From the NCBI RefSeq assembly GCF_024721995.1, contig NZ_JANQBC010000002.1, positions 124,001 to 188,000 of the forward strand: DNA of 64,000 nt. The letters run 5' to 3'. Source of the DNA: Paenibacillus radicibacter (GTDB taxonomy: Bacteria; Bacillota; Bacilli; Paenibacillales; NBRC-103111). Every line of letters begins with the position of its first letter. Positions within the stretch are counted from its first letter, which is position 1. This document shows positions 8,701-18,186 of the stretch, one piece after another. Position numbers and translations under genes: made by a program. Under the pieces are notes generated by a model that was given only the letters and a program-made list of their open reading frames with translations, was not told where the DNA came from and made no database searches.

Positions 8701-10072
8701 ACGTACTAAACCGATCAATTTCTTTACCTTCATGCATCTTGATGCCTGCAAGCTCCGTAATCCGGTTGTTCGTAATGGACAAACCCGTAGTCTCAATATC
8801 GAATACGACATACGTCCCCGTCTTTAAATCCTGATCAATTGGCTTCGCTACAACTGGAATGTCATCATTCACAACGTTCGCTTCCACACCATACATCATC
8901 TTAATTCCGTTCTTCTTCGCTGCTTTACTCGCATCTGGGAATGATTGAACCCCACTGTGATCCGTTACAGCAATTGCTTTATGTCCCCACTTGGCAGCAA
9001 GTTTCACATATTGATCAATCGGTGCAATACCGTCCATCGCACTCATCGTAGTGTGTAAGTGGAATTCCACCCGCTTCTCTTGCGCATGATCCTTACGCTC
9101 GGCAATAGCCGCAACAATTTCACATAGATCAGATGGCAACATGACAAGCTCAGGTTCTTGCATGAATCGATCATACTCAACCTTACCACGAGCTTTCACC
9201 CACATACCATTGGATAACAGACTCATGATCTTGACGTCTTCTTTGTTCTTCGCGAACACTTTCATCATGATCGAATCCGTAAAGTCAGTTACGTTAAATG
9301 TATATAAAGTCGATCCTGTACGCAGTTCTTTGGACTCGAGACCAAATACCATACCGTGTACAGTAGCTTTTTTCTCTTCATCCTGAATATTCGAAAGCGG
9401 TACAGGCATGTCCTTAATGTCATAACCAATTACTAATTTCACTTCAGCTTGCGGAGTTGATGAGGCTTCTTCCTCTTGGAAAGCCGCACTTAACATTTCT
9501 TGCGTGAAAGTTTGTTCTTCTTGCTCAATTTTCTTAGCGAAACGCTCGAACTCTTCCTCTGCTTCTGCATGTACATCATATTTCACTTGCAGATTGGTCT
9601 GGAAGTAATCTTTGAAAAAGGAACTAATCCAGTTATCAATGCTTTTCTTCTTCGCAAGCTCAAGTCCAATTCCATCTAGGAAGAAGATGGTTAGACGGCT
9701 TCCTTGCACTTCAACCTTCGCTCTGCTCATCCAACCATTGACGCTCGTCTCTTCCCGGTGCACCCATTCCATGAACATACTCCAATATTCGCTAACGAGC
9801 TGGGTCGGTTCTGTATTTTGATAATGAACAATGAAGCGGGCTTTCGCTAGATGGGCATAATGGTCACTAATCTTTTTACAAAAAGCACGATAGACGTCTT
9901 GAGGAACGATTCGAGGTACTTCTAGATAAAAGGTCCATTCGCGCTGATTGCGCATCACTTCAACACGCTCTAAATACGCATCTAGAAAATGAGTTTGAAT
10001 GACATCATATGGAATCCCTGCCGACTGTACCAACAATTCAAATCGTTGTTTCTTCTCCCCCGTTTGGCTCAT
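5765..10072 (-). CDS. polC: DNA polymerase III PolC-type alpha subunit
   Basis: 1435 residues, typical for PolC, the replicative polymerase of low-GC Gram-positives. Order: N-terminal and OB-fold region (about 1-320), PHP domain beginning at FHLHTTMSAMDG (about 336), an inserted DEDDh 3'-5' exonuclease (VVFDIETTGLS about 422, HNARFDMGF, HHRAIDDS about 567), then the polymerase palm and fingers with SRGSVGSSVVATFLG (about 884), a Cys4 zinc site (CGSC and CPEC, about 911-940) and PDIDLNFSGEYQ (about 966), ending in the helix-hairpin-helix region. The ATG is preceded by GAGGAGGT, which sits immediately after the proS terminator. No intein or frameshift seen. Confidence 0.97.
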   Translation of the reverse strand: MSQTGEKKQRFELLVQSAGIPYDVIQTHFLDAYLERVEVMRNQREWTFYLEVPRIVPQDVYRAFCKKISDHYAHLAKARFIVHYQNTEPTQLVSEYWSMFMEWVHREETSVNGWMSRAKVEVQGSRLTIFFLDGIGLELAKKKSIDNWISSFFKDYFQTNLQVKYDVHAEAEEEFERFAKKIEQEEQTFTQEMLSAAFQEEEASSTPQAEVKLVIGYDIKDMPVPLSNIQDEEKKATVHGMVFGLESKELRTGSTLYTFNVTDFTDSIMMKVFAKNKEDVKIMSLLSNGMWVKARGKVEYDRFMQEPELVMLPSDLCEIVAAIAERKDHAQEKRVEFHLHTTMSAMDGIAPIDQYVKLAAKWGHKAIAVTDHSGVQSFPDASKAAKKNGIKMMYGVEANVVNDDIPVVAKPIDQDLKTGTYVVFDIETTGLSITNNRITELAGIKMHEGKEIDRFSTFINPHQNIPYHIQQLTNITNEMVQDAPELEEMLPKFVEFVGDSIIVAHNARFDMGFINAYLKKFRLPELTNPVLDTLEFARLMFPTMKNHRLNTLADKFKVSLENHHRAIDDSIALGFILYGLINEAVDRGITELQRLNDQVGNILKNTRPFHCCIYALNPVGKKNLFKLVSLSHTQYFNKVACIPKSKLAELRDGLLIISGCERGEFFEAVLNKSQDEAEEVAQFYDVLEIQPVSYNQHLIDKGFVASRRELEAAIEKIIEIGQKSGKKVIATGNVHYLNPRDKMNRDITINGITGFSPLKDMQKPDAHLRTTDEMLAEFEFLGKEKAYEVVVQNTSDLADEFEDIELFPDKLFTPIIDGADDEIRNTCYDTAKQIYGDELPEVVVARLEKELVPIIKYGFSANYLISERLVKKSNQDGYLVGSRGSVGSSVVATFLGISEVNPLPPHYQCGSCKYSEWILDGSMPSGFDLPDKACPECGGKLKGEGQDIPFETFLGFKGDKVPDIDLNFSGEYQPVAHNFTKEMFGEKNVFRAGTIGTVAEKTAFGFVKKYEELTNNKWRNAEVNRLASGCTGVKRSTGQHPGGIVVVPDYIEVDDITPVQFPADDVNAEWKTTHFDYHAFDANLLKLDILGHDDPTMMRMLQDLTDIDPTSIPMNDLKVMSIFNSTNALGVTPEQIRTPVATYGVPEMGTKFVRQMLQETQPSSFADLLQISGLSHGTGVWLGNAQELIRKGICNIKTVIGCRDDIMLFLIYKAGMDASLAFKITESVRKGKGLTDEWKDDMKKHNVPAWYIESCERIEYMFPKAHAAAYVISAVRTAFFKVYHPIQYYATYFTVRAEDFELDLLCQGHSAIVKRLIEIEDKGFGATTKEKSMISILEMAIEMTARGLSFKPIDLYRSDATKFIIEGDSLIPPFSAMPGIGENAARNIAASRADGDYLSIEDFQQRSKASKTVVELLNNMGCFRGLPESNQLSLF

Positions 10073-10100
10073 GCAAGTTCTACCTCCTCAAAAAACACAA

Positions 10101-10130
10101 AGGGCAAAGGATAATACATCGCTTTGCCCT
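10101..10130 (-). terminator. Intrinsic terminator after proS
   Basis: AGGGCAAAG and CTTTGCCCT form a perfect 9-bp stem with a 12-base loop; on the minus strand the stem is followed by TTGTGTTTTTT. The polC ribosome binding site GAGGAGGT starts directly after this T-run, so polC depends on read-through or on an internal promoter. The plus strand carries a weaker T stretch on the other side, so it could act in both directions. Confidence 0.8.
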
Positions 10131-10154
10131 CAGTTTTATTATCAAAACTAATGA

Positions 10155-11606
10155 TTAATATGCGCGTCCGAATACAACTGTATCTTTCGCAGTTTCCCCA
10201 CAAACCAAACATTTGTCTTTCTTCTCTGCCGGTTCAAATGGGATATTACGTGAAGTTGCACCCGTTACTTCTTTAACATGAGATTCACAAGCATCTGATC
10301 CACACCAGCCAGCAAGTGCAAAGCCACGCTTCTCCTCTAAGAATGCTGTAAACTCCTCCAAGGAATCAACTGAGATAAAGTTTTCATCACGGAATGATTT
10401 CGCACGTTCGAACATGTCATTGTGAATTTCTTCAAGCATCGTTTGAATTTCAGCAACAAGATTCTCTTGTTGCACAATACGCTTCTCGCCGCTAATGCGG
10501 GATACAAGCACAACAACACCATTATCCATATCACGAGGTCCAAGTTCCACACGAATTGGCACGCCGCGCATTTCGTATTCGTTGAATTTCCAACCTGGGC
10601 TTTGATCAATACGATCGTCCACTTTCACTCGAATACCTGCTGATTTTAGCTCAGCAAACAATTCATCTGTACGTGCGACTACCATATCACGAGTCTTCGC
10701 AGGCCCGATTGGAATCATTACAACTTGCGTAGGCGCGACTTTAGGTGGCATTGCTAGTCCCTTGTCATCACCATGAACCATAATCAGAGCACCAATAAGT
10801 CGAGTTGATACCCCCCATGAAGTTGTGTATGCATACGTATGTTTATTTTCACGATCCAAATATTTAATATCAAAAGCAACTGCAAAATTCGTACCTAAGT
10901 AATGCGAAGTACCTGCTTGTACAGCTCGTCCGTCTTTCATCATCGCCTCGATGGAGAATGTATCCACAGCACCTGCAAACTTCTCAGATGGCGTCTTCTG
11001 GCCTACGATTACTGGAATCGCTAAGAAGTTCTCAGCAAAGTCACGGTAAACTTCAAGCATTTGCATCGTTTCACGGCGTGCGTCTGCTTCATCTTCATGC
11101 GCTGTATGACCTTCTTGCCATAAGAATTCACTTGTACGCAAGAATGGCATTGTACGCTTCTCCCAACGAACTACGTTCGCCCATTGGTTAATTAGCAGCG
11201 GCAAATCACGATAGGAGTTAATCCATTCGGAATACATATGACCGATCATTGTCTCGGATGTTGGACGGATTGCTAGACGTTCTTCTAACTTCTCGCCACC
11301 TGCTTCTGTAACGAATGGAAGCTCCGGGTTAAATCCTTCCACGTGCTCTTTCTCTTTTTGGAAAAAGCTCTCTGGAATAAATAACGGGAAGTATGCGTTA
11401 CGGTGACCAGTTTCCTTGAAACGACGATCCAACTCACGCTGGATGTTCTCCCAAATTTCATAACTGTCTGGTTTAAATACGATACATCCACGAACAGGTG
11501 AATAGCTCATTAAATCTGCTTTCTTAATCGTATCCAGATACCATCTGGAGAAATCTTCACTCTGAGGTGTAATTTCTTTACTCACTTGCTGCTTATCTTT
11601 CGACAT
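10155..11606 (-). CDS. proS: Prolyl-tRNA synthetase, archaeal/eukaryotic-like type (ProS type 3)
   Basis: 483 residues from an ATG 6 bases after AGGAGG. Charges tRNA-Pro with proline. The class II core is clear: YFPLFIPESFFQKEKEHVEGF, RPTSETMI (motif 2 side), RWEKRTMPFLRTSEFLWQEGHTAH, and QAGTSHYLGTNFAVAFDIKY. There is no bacterial INS editing domain, and the C-terminus has a Cys-containing zinc-binding-like extension (WCGSDACE, CLVCGE) ending in a tyrosine (GRAY). These are features of the archaeal/eukaryotic-like ProRS and not of the roughly 565-residue bacterial enzyme that occupies this slot in B. subtilis. A 5' extension to 11636 would lack the ribosome binding site. Confidence 0.95.
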   Translation of the reverse strand: MSKDKQQVSKEITPQSEDFSRWYLDTIKKADLMSYSPVRGCIVFKPDSYEIWENIQRELDRRFKETGHRNAYFPLFIPESFFQKEKEHVEGFNPELPFVTEAGGEKLEERLAIRPTSETMIGHMYSEWINSYRDLPLLINQWANVVRWEKRTMPFLRTSEFLWQEGHTAHEDEADARRETMQMLEVYRDFAENFLAIPVIVGQKTPSEKFAGAVDTFSIEAMMKDGRAVQAGTSHYLGTNFAVAFDIKYLDRENKHTYAYTTSWGVSTRLIGALIMVHGDDKGLAMPPKVAPTQVVMIPIGPAKTRDMVVARTDELFAELKSAGIRVKVDDRIDQSPGWKFNEYEMRGVPIRVELGPRDMDNGVVVLVSRISGEKRIVQQENLVAEIQTMLEEIHNDMFERAKSFRDENFISVDSLEEFTAFLEEKRGFALAGWCGSDACESHVKEVTGATSRNIPFEPAEKKDKCLVCGETAKDTVVFGRAY

Positions 11607-11623
11607 ACCGTTCCTCCTACGAA

Positions 11624-11653
11624 ACTCCGGTGGCAACTGCCAACCGGAGTTAT
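11624..11653 (-). other. Hairpin upstream of proS
   Basis: On the minus strand AACTCCGGT pairs with ACCGGAGTT (9 bp, loop about 12 bases), ending just before the proS ribosome binding site. There is no following T-run, so it is not an obvious terminator of rseP; it may be a leader or mRNA-stability element. The whole rseP-proS gap is only about 117 bases, and I find no T-box sequence in it. Confidence 0.45.
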
Positions 11654-11723
11654 GTGCTTCATTCTATAATTCTATTTTAAAGAAAATGAGCTCGAAAATC
11701 ACCTGTTAAATTGTGAAATCTTA

Positions 11724-12974
11724 TTAGCTCTTAATTAATCGTACAATATCGTTATAGGTTACGACAACCATTAACAGCATAAGGAGTGCAAATCCAACAA
11801 AATGCACTATGCTTTCACGGCTTGGGTCAACAGGTTTGCCTCTTACCGCTTCAATTCCAAGGAACACAAGGCGTGAACCATCAAGTGCTGGGAATGGCAG
11901 TAAATTAAACAATCCCAAATACAGACTGAAGATTGCTGCCCAATAGATGTAGGATGTCATGCCATTCTGCACGAATTGACCTGTCACTTCTACGATTCGA
12001 ACTGGTCCACCAAGGTCGTCCATTTTCACTTGACCAAACACTAGTTTCTTAAATCCGTCCAAAATACCCACTGTTGTCTTCGAAACATAATCCCAAGTAC
12101 CGGTAAGTACTTCATTAAAGTTTGCAGAGCGTTTATCAAATCCGATCACAACGCCAATCTTACCTTCACCACTTGGTGTAACTTGAAGAGGTACTTCTTG
12201 TCCGTTACGAACAACAATCCAATTCATCACTTTCGATGGTGAACCTTGAATGAGTGTTGTAAGTACGGTAGCATCTTTTCCGATCTCTTTACCGTTAACC
12301 GATTTTACGATATCGCCTTTAAGTAGACCAGAATGCTGAGCAGGTTGATCCGCAACAATTGATTCGAGCTTCGTATTCGTCGGTACACCAGCCATAATGA
12401 CAACGATACAGAATAATACAACCGCTAACAAGAAGTTCATAACAGGTCCCATTACAATAGAAAGCGCACGCTGACCTACCGTCTTGGAACCGAATTGACG
12501 ATCATAAGGAGCGATTTGTGTCTCTGTTCCTTTGGTAACCATCATCGCTTGTGGATGGATGTCATATTTAGCATCATCTTCACCTACAAGGAGTGCAACT
12601 TCAAGCTTGCGTTCCATATCAATTTGTGCGACTTCACCTTGAATAACACCTGAGCGCCCTGTCAATTGATCTAAGTATAAATGTGTAACTTGATTCGATT
12701 TATTTAATTTAACAGCGATGGTTTGTCCTTTTTGAATGTCGATCATCTCTGGGTCTTCACCAGCCATACGTACAAATCCACCTATTGGCAGCAAGCGAAG
12801 TGTAAAGCGAGTCTCATCTTTTTTGAAAGTAAACAGTTTCGGACCAAAACCAATGGCAAATTCCCTCACGAGGATACCTGCTCGTTTGGCAAAGTAGAAA
12901 TGTCCCCATTCATGTATAGTGACAAGCACAAAAAACAATAAGATTACTTTTAAAGTAATTTCCAAACTTGACAA
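11724..12974 (-). CDS. rseP: Site-2 intramembrane metalloprotease RseP/RasP
   Basis: 416 residues. Integral membrane zinc protease that cleaves anti-sigma factors and signal-peptide remnants. TM1 (about 6-25) holds the HEWGH zinc motif; a later TM holds the NLLPFPALDG motif with the third zinc ligand. One PDZ domain sits at about 205-280 (VADQPAQHSGLLKGDIVKSVNG). Four TM segments are expected and visible. An insert of about 90 residues between the first TM region and the second TM is typical of Bacillales homologues. The start is TTG preceded by AAGGAGGAAGGA. Neighbours dxr and proS match the usual order. Confidence 0.95.
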   Translation of the reverse strand: MSSLEITLKVILLFFVLVTIHEWGHFYFAKRAGILVREFAIGFGPKLFTFKKDETRFTLRLLPIGGFVRMAGEDPEMIDIQKGQTIAVKLNKSNQVTHLYLDQLTGRSGVIQGEVAQIDMERKLEVALLVGEDDAKYDIHPQAMMVTKGTETQIAPYDRQFGSKTVGQRALSIVMGPVMNFLLAVVLFCIVVIMAGVPTNTKLESIVADQPAQHSGLLKGDIVKSVNGKEIGKDATVLTTLIQGSPSKVMNWIVVRNGQEVPLQVTPSGEGKIGVVIGFDKRSANFNEVLTGTWDYVSKTTVGILDGFKKLVFGQVKMDDLGGPVRIVEVTGQFVQNGMTSYIYWAAIFSLYLGLFNLLPFPALDGSRLVFLGIEAVRGKPVDPSRESIVHFVGFALLMLLMVVVTYNDIVRLIKS

Positions 12975-13103
12975 AGTGTTCCTTCCTCCTTCATATCAGC
13001 GATGTCTCATTCCTTTAGCTTACATGATTGCCAAAAGCAATACAAGCTACCCTTCCCTTGCACAAGTATACGGCGATTTTCGTTTTTTTAGACCATGGAG
13101 AAA

Positions 13104-13141
13104 AAGAGCCGATTCCTAGGCTACAGCAGGCTTCGACTCTT
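13104..13141 (-). terminator. Intrinsic terminator after dxr
   Basis: On the minus strand AAGAGTCGA pairs with TCGGCTCTT (9 bp with one G-U pair) and is followed by TTTTTCTCC. It separates dxr from rseP. The remaining roughly 125 bases to rseP show only weak promoter-like pairs (for example TTGTGC-17-TATTGC), which I do not list separately. Confidence 0.7.
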
Positions 13142-13184
13142 CGCTATTTATTATGTGAGGAGACTCTGATAGATCAATATCTCC

Positions 13185-14333
13185 TTATAGTTGTAAATTC
13201 GTCGCAAACTGACGTGCCCATGCATCTACTTGGAGGATCTGTTCAAGCTGCGGGCTTACCGCTGCTTCATGTTGATCCATAGTTCGTGCAATAATGGTCT
13301 CGATGTCCAAAAATTCAATTTCACCATTACGGAAACGTGCTACCGCAATTTCATTGGCAGCATTAAATACAGTTGGCATCGTGCCGCCGATTTTACCGCT
13401 GTCATATGCCATTCGTAAGCACGGGAAGCGCTCAAAGTCCATTTTTCTAAAATTCAGTTGACCAAGTTCAGCCAAATTGAGTGGACGTGTATCAAGTGGC
13501 AATCTGGTTGGGTATGTGAGTGCATATTGAATGGGTACACGCATGTCTGGATTTCCGAGTTGAGCAATTACACTATGATCGACAAACTCGACATAAGAAT
13601 GAATAATGCTCTCTGGATGGATCACAACATCAATGGATTCATAAGGAAGGTTAAACAACCAGTGTGCTTCAATCACTTCAAGCCCTTTGTTCGCCATTGT
13701 TGCGGAATCAATCGTTAGCTTCGCGCCCATCGACCAGTTCGGATGTTTCAATGCATCTTGAACGGATACACCATGAAGTTCATCACGTGTACGATCACGG
13801 AATGCACCACCAGAAGCAGTAAGGGTAATACGATGAATATCAGCCATTCGCTCACCATTTAGGCATTGAAAAATTGCGGAATGTTCGCTATCCACCGGTA
13901 AGATCGATACGCCTTTCTTCCGAGCAGCTTCCATGACAATATGTCCAGCACTAACTAACGTTTCTTTGTTCGCGAGTCCTATCTGTTTGCCTGCTTCTAT
14001 AGCTGCAAGTGTTGGTTCTAGACCTTGAGAACCCACAATTGCTGTAATGACAACATCTGCATCATTTGCTGCTGCAACTTCTGTAATTCCTTCAGCACCA
14101 TATAAAACTTTGGTGTCTGATTTAACTTGAGATCGTAATTGATCTGCAAGCTCCTTCGTCGCTACACTAACTAACTTTGGACGGAAAGTATGTACTTGTT
14201 CCGTTAACAAATCGATATTGTATCCACCAGACAATGCTTCAACTTGAAACTGCTGCGGATGTTGTCTGACAACATCAAGCGTTTGTGTCCCAACTGAACC
14301 AGTTGAACCTAGAATGGCAATTCTTTTTGTCAT
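13185..14333 (-). CDS. dxr: 1-deoxy-D-xylulose 5-phosphate reductoisomerase
   Basis: 382 residues, normal for Dxr (IspC). NADPH-dependent conversion of DXP to MEP, the first committed step of the MEP isoprenoid pathway that feeds undecaprenyl phosphate made by the neighbouring UppS. Visible motifs: the NADPH Rossmann [13 protein letters not shown] at the N-terminus, [11 protein letters not shown] (about 121), [13 protein letters not shown] (metal ligands, about 146), the TASGGAFRD loop, and [27 protein letters not shown] in short pieces around 205-230. The ATG follows GAGGTG closely. Directly downstream of cdsA. Confidence 0.97.
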   Translation of the reverse strand: MTKRIAILGSTGSVGTQTLDVVRQHPQQFQVEALSGGYNIDLLTEQVHTFRPKLVSVATKELADQLRSQVKSDTKVLYGAEGITEVAAANDADVVITAIVGSQGLEPTLAAIEAGKQIGLANKETLVSAGHIVMEAARKKGVSILPVDSEHSAIFQCLNGERMADIHRITLTASGGAFRDRTRDELHGVSVQDALKHPNWSMGAKLTIDSATMANKGLEVIEAHWLFNLPYESIDVVIHPESIIHSYVEFVDHSVIAQLGNPDMRVPIQYALTYPTRLPLDTRPLNLAELGQLNFRKMDFERFPCLRMAYDSGKIGGTMPTVFNAANEIAVARFRNGEIEFLDIETIIARTMDQHEAAVSPQLEQILQVDAWARQFATNLQL

Positions 14334-14355
14334 GTTTCACCTCAATCGAATACAT

Positions 14356-15159
14356 TTATTGCATTAGAATGCCGATCCAATGTATAAAAGGAAATACGAT
14401 CAGCCATGAATCTACGCGATCTAGCACACCACCATGACCAGGAAGAATTGTTCCTGTGTCTTTGATTCCTTTTACACGCTTATAAGCGGATTGAATCAAG
14501 TCACCTAATTGACCAATGATACCGATAATAACGCCAATTCCCACAGCTTTTCCATAACTTAATAGTTCTGGATTAAACCATGCAAAACAAAGTGCTGCGA
14601 TTACCGAGATAATAATACCACCAACTGCACCTTCAATCGATTTCTTTGGTGAAATCGTAGGCCAGAGCGGTGTCTTACCAAATTTAGATCCAACAAAGTA
14701 TGCTCCAGCGTCTGTACTCCAGATACAAATAAAGAGCAAGAAAGTATAGAAGAGACCGCCTGTTTCAAGCAATCTTGTTGAAATCATATAATGAAAACCA
14801 AAACCTATATATACAGCCCCTAAGAAGACAGCCGCTGCTTGATCAATGACAAATTTATTTTTCGAAGTCACTGTAATCGTAAGCAGTATAAACATTGCCA
14901 TCCATAGGACTGCATCCATCTTGAGCTCGATGCCAAGTGAAAAAGCATCCATCTCCCAAGGGATAGCTAACCACAATAATAACAGCAAGCCGATAATGGA
15001 TGTGATTCGAAAGTTTTGTAAACCAAACATTCGAATATATTCATAGTAACCGATTATTGCCATGATAAGAATTAACGCAGCATAATAGTAGCCTCCAGCA
15101 ATAAGCATTCCAAGAAATGCTCCGCCAGCGATTACACCTGTAATGATTCGCTGTTTCAC
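14356..15159 (-). CDS. cdsA: Phosphatidate cytidylyltransferase
   Basis: 267 residues from a GTG placed 9 bases after GGAGG; a longer frame to 15282 runs into uppS and has no conservation. Makes CDP-diacylglycerol from phosphatidate and CTP in the membrane. Several TM helices cover the length; the C-terminal family signature is present (KRVKGIKDTGTILPGHGGVLDRVDS read in pieces at about 215-240), including the conserved aspartates. Sits between uppS and dxr as in other Bacillales, forming an envelope-precursor cluster. Confidence 0.95.
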   Translation of the reverse strand: MKQRIITGVIAGGAFLGMLIAGGYYYAALILIMAIIGYYEYIRMFGLQNFRITSIIGLLLLLWLAIPWEMDAFSLGIELKMDAVLWMAMFILLTITVTSKNKFVIDQAAAVFLGAVYIGFGFHYMISTRLLETGGLFYTFLLFICIWSTDAGAYFVGSKFGKTPLWPTISPKKSIEGAVGGIIISVIAALCFAWFNPELLSYGKAVGIGVIIGIIGQLGDLIQSAYKRVKGIKDTGTILPGHGGVLDRVDSWLIVFPFIHWIGILMQ

Positions 15160-15182
15160 GTGTCTAAGCCTCCAACTGGTGT

Positions 15183-15959
15183 CTACAGACCACCATAACG
15201 TCGATGACGACGCTGATATTCTGCAATCGCTTGATAAAAATGTTCTTCTGTAAATTCTGGCCAGCATGCCTCTGTAAACCATAGTTCAGAATAGGCAAGT
15301 TGCCATAACAGGAAGTTACTAAGACGGAGCTCGCCGCTCGTACGAATGAATAGATCTGGATCAGGCAGCCCATCTGTAAGCATATACTCCGCAAATACAA
15401 CCTCGTCCAGATCATCGGGATCTAACTTCCCTAGCTTCGCATCCTTCATCATCTGCTGTACACCATGAAGCAGCTCTTTACGCCCACCATAGTTCAAGGC
15501 AAAGTTTAAGATAAGCCCTGTATTATGTTTGGTTCGCTCAATCGCTTGATCAACTGCCTCTAGTGTATCTACAGGAAGTCCTTCACGCCATCCAGTCATT
15601 CGAACCTGAACATTATTCTCCATTAGCTCGTCGATTTCGAGTGGGAAGAACTCTTGAGGAAGTTTCATCAAAAAATCCACTTCTTCTTTAGGACGCGTCC
15701 AATTTTCCGTCGAAAAAGCATACATCGTTAGCACTTTTACACCGATGGAGTTTGCTGCTAACGTAATTTTTTTCACATTTTTCATACCAGAATAATGACC
15801 AGCAACCCGTGGTAAACCACGTTTTTTGGCCCAACGACCATTCCCATCCATCACGATGGCAACATGTGCAGGGATGTTGTCTGTGGTAAGGTCCGCAGCA
15901 TCTTCAATTGTAGTTGTCGATTTGGAGCCAAACCATTGTCTTATGTGCTTCCACATCAT
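15183..15959 (-). CDS. uppS: Undecaprenyl diphosphate synthase (isoprenyl transferase)
   Basis: 258 residues. Cis-prenyltransferase that elongates FPP to C55-PP, the carrier for peptidoglycan and wall polymers. Signatures: VAIVMDGNGRWAKKRGLPR with the catalytic Asp (about 33-51), GHYSGMKNV, YAFSTENW (about 80), LNFALNYGGRKEL, and DPDLFIRTSGELRLSNFLLWQ with the conserved RTSGE. Starts at one of two adjacent ATGs. It lies downstream of the frr terminator with only a short gap, so it may depend on read-through. Confidence 0.96.
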   Translation of the reverse strand: MMWKHIRQWFGSKSTTTIEDAADLTTDNIPAHVAIVMDGNGRWAKKRGLPRVAGHYSGMKNVKKITLAANSIGVKVLTMYAFSTENWTRPKEEVDFLMKLPQEFFPLEIDELMENNVQVRMTGWREGLPVDTLEAVDQAIERTKHNTGLILNFALNYGGRKELLHGVQQMMKDAKLGKLDPDDLDEVVFAEYMLTDGLPDPDLFIRTSGELRLSNFLLWQLAYSELWFTEACWPEFTEEHFYQAIAEYQRRHRRYGGL

Positions 15960-15988
15960 TAATATCCCCCAACTAAGGAAAGACTAAA

Positions 15989-16008
15989 ACCCCCGATGAA
16001 CTGGGGGT
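15989..16008 (-). terminator. Intrinsic terminator after frr
   Basis: On the minus strand ACCCCC pairs with GGGGGT (6 bp, 8-base loop), followed by TTTTAG. Short but GC-rich. It lies between frr and uppS. Confidence 0.6.
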
Positions 16009-16019
16009 AAGGCTTTGTT

Positions 16020-16573
16020 CTATACTTCCATGATTTCTTTCTCTTTAGCAGCTAAAGTTTTTTCAACTTCAGCAATGTATTTATCTGTGAACTTCTGCAC
16101 ATCGTCTTGGTGACGACGAGACTCATCTTCAGAGATACCTGCTTTTTCAAGCTTTTTAATATCATCGTTCGCATCACGACGAATGTTACGAACTGCAACT
16201 TTTGCTTCTTCTCCGCTCTTACGCGTCAATTTCACAAGCTCTCCACGACGCTCTTCAGTAAGCGCTGGAATCACAAGGCGAATTACGTTACCATCATTAG
16301 CTGGAGTCAGACCTAAATCAGACTTCATGATTGCTTTTTCAATTGCACCAATCGAAGTTTTATCCCAAGGCTGCAATTGCAACGTACGAGAATCTGGTGT
16401 AGAGATGTTTGCCATTTGGTTAAGTGGCGTCATTGCTCCATAATATTCTACTTGAATGCGATCAAGTAGAGCAGGAGTTGCACGACCTGCACGAAGTGCT
16501 GCGAGCTCTCTCTTAAGAGATCCGATTGCTTTCTCCATACGATCTTCTGCATTTTTCTTAATGGATTGTGGCA

Positions 16574-16574
<1 letters not shown>
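16020..16574 (-). CDS. frr: Ribosome recycling factor
   Basis: 184 residues, normal for RRF, which with EF-G splits post-termination ribosomes. Hallmarks: the N-terminal helix [22 protein letters not shown], the [20 protein letters not shown] core, and the C-terminal long helices with [31 protein letters not shown] in pieces. The start is a GTG that overlaps the pyrH TAG by one base (TAGTG), implying coupling to pyrH. Confidence 0.97.
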
Positions 16575-17323
<749 letters not shown>

Positions 17324-17366
17324 CTACATTCTAATAAAACGCAGTCCATCTTTATTTAAAAAGAAA

Positions 17367-17383
17367 GGAACACAATGTGTTCC
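17367..17383 (-). terminator. Intrinsic terminator after tsf
   Basis: A perfect inverted repeat GGAACACA-A-TGTGTTCC, realistically a 6-bp stem with a 5-base loop, followed on the minus strand by TTTCTTTTTAAAT. It separates rpsB-tsf from pyrH-frr. I see no strong promoter between it and pyrH. Confidence 0.75.
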
Positions 17384-17408
17384 CGTCTTTGTATGTTCAA
17401 ACTTTAAA

Positions 17409-18062
17409 TTACTGTTTCACTTGGGACATTACTTCTTCTACGAAGTTGTCAACTTTCTTCTCAAGACCTTCACCTAGTTCGAAGCGAACGAAGCGACGGA
17501 TGGAGATGTTCTCACCGATTGTAGCAATTTTTTCATTAACAAGATCAGAGATCTTCTTGTCTGGATCTTTAATGAAGGATTGCTCCATCAAGCAGTTTTC
17601 TTCGTAGTATTTGTTGATACGGCCTTCAACCATTTTATCAACGATTTTCTCTGGTTTACCTTCATTAAGAGCTTGGTTGCGAAGGATTTCTTTTTCTTTC
17701 TCAAGATCTTCAGTTGCAACTTCTTCACGACGAACGCAAGTTGGGTTGGAAGCCGCGATGTGCATTGCAACGTCTCTTACGAAAGAACGGAATTGATCCG
17801 TTTTAGCAACGAAGTCAGTCTCACAGTTAATTTCAACTAGTACGCCTACGCGGCCACCAGCGTGGATATAGGACTCGCAAAGACCTTCAGTAGCGATACG
17901 GCCAGCTTTGCTAGCAGCAGCAGATAGACCTTTTTCACGAAGAAGTTCTGCAGCTTTTGTTACATCACCGTTTGCTTCGTCAAGAGCTTTTTTGCAATCA
18001 AGCATTCCTGCTCCTGTTTTCTCACGTAATTCTTTTACCATTGCAGCTGTAATTGTAGCCAT
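17409..18062 (-). CDS. tsf: Elongation factor Ts
   Basis: 217 residues from an ATG 6 bases after GGGAGGG. Nucleotide exchange factor for EF-Tu. It is of the short type lacking the second half of the E. coli core. Motifs: [19 protein letters not shown] (about 9-27), [18 protein letters not shown] and [17 protein letters not shown] (about 75-92). Separated from rpsB by a terminator, as often seen for this gene pair. Confidence 0.96.
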   Translation of the reverse strand: MATITAAMVKELREKTGAGMLDCKKALDEANGDVTKAAELLREKGLSAAASKAGRIATEGLCESYIHAGGRVGVLVEINCETDFVAKTDQFRSFVRDVAMHIAASNPTCVRREEVATEDLEKEKEILRNQALNEGKPEKIVDKMVEGRINKYYEENCLMEQSFIKDPDKKISDLVNEKIATIGENISIRRFVRFELGEGLEKKVDNFVEEVMSQVKQ

Positions 18063-18114
18063 TATGGACCCTCCCAAATATTCTCATGTTATAGTTAGAC
18101 CTGTTACTTCACTT

Positions 18115-18158
18115 TAAAAAAAGGGCGGTGAGAGGTTATTACACCTTCACCCACCCTT
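18115..18158 (-). terminator. Intrinsic terminator between rpsB and tsf
   Basis: On the minus strand a long imperfect stem runs from AAGGGTGGGTGA to CTCACCGCCCTT with one bulge and a G-U pair, followed by a run of seven Ts. Likely a partially read-through terminator that sets the rpsB to tsf ratio. Confidence 0.75.
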
Positions 18159-18186
18159 CTCATTAAACTTCTATTGTGTGATACTC

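Noticed and set aside
5765-10072. Intein or fusion within polC
   Set aside because: Length and domain order are those of normal PolC; no insertion is apparent in the motifs.
11607-11723. T-box leader upstream of proS
   Set aside because: The gap is too short and no T-box sequence or antiterminator is visible; only one hairpin without T-run.
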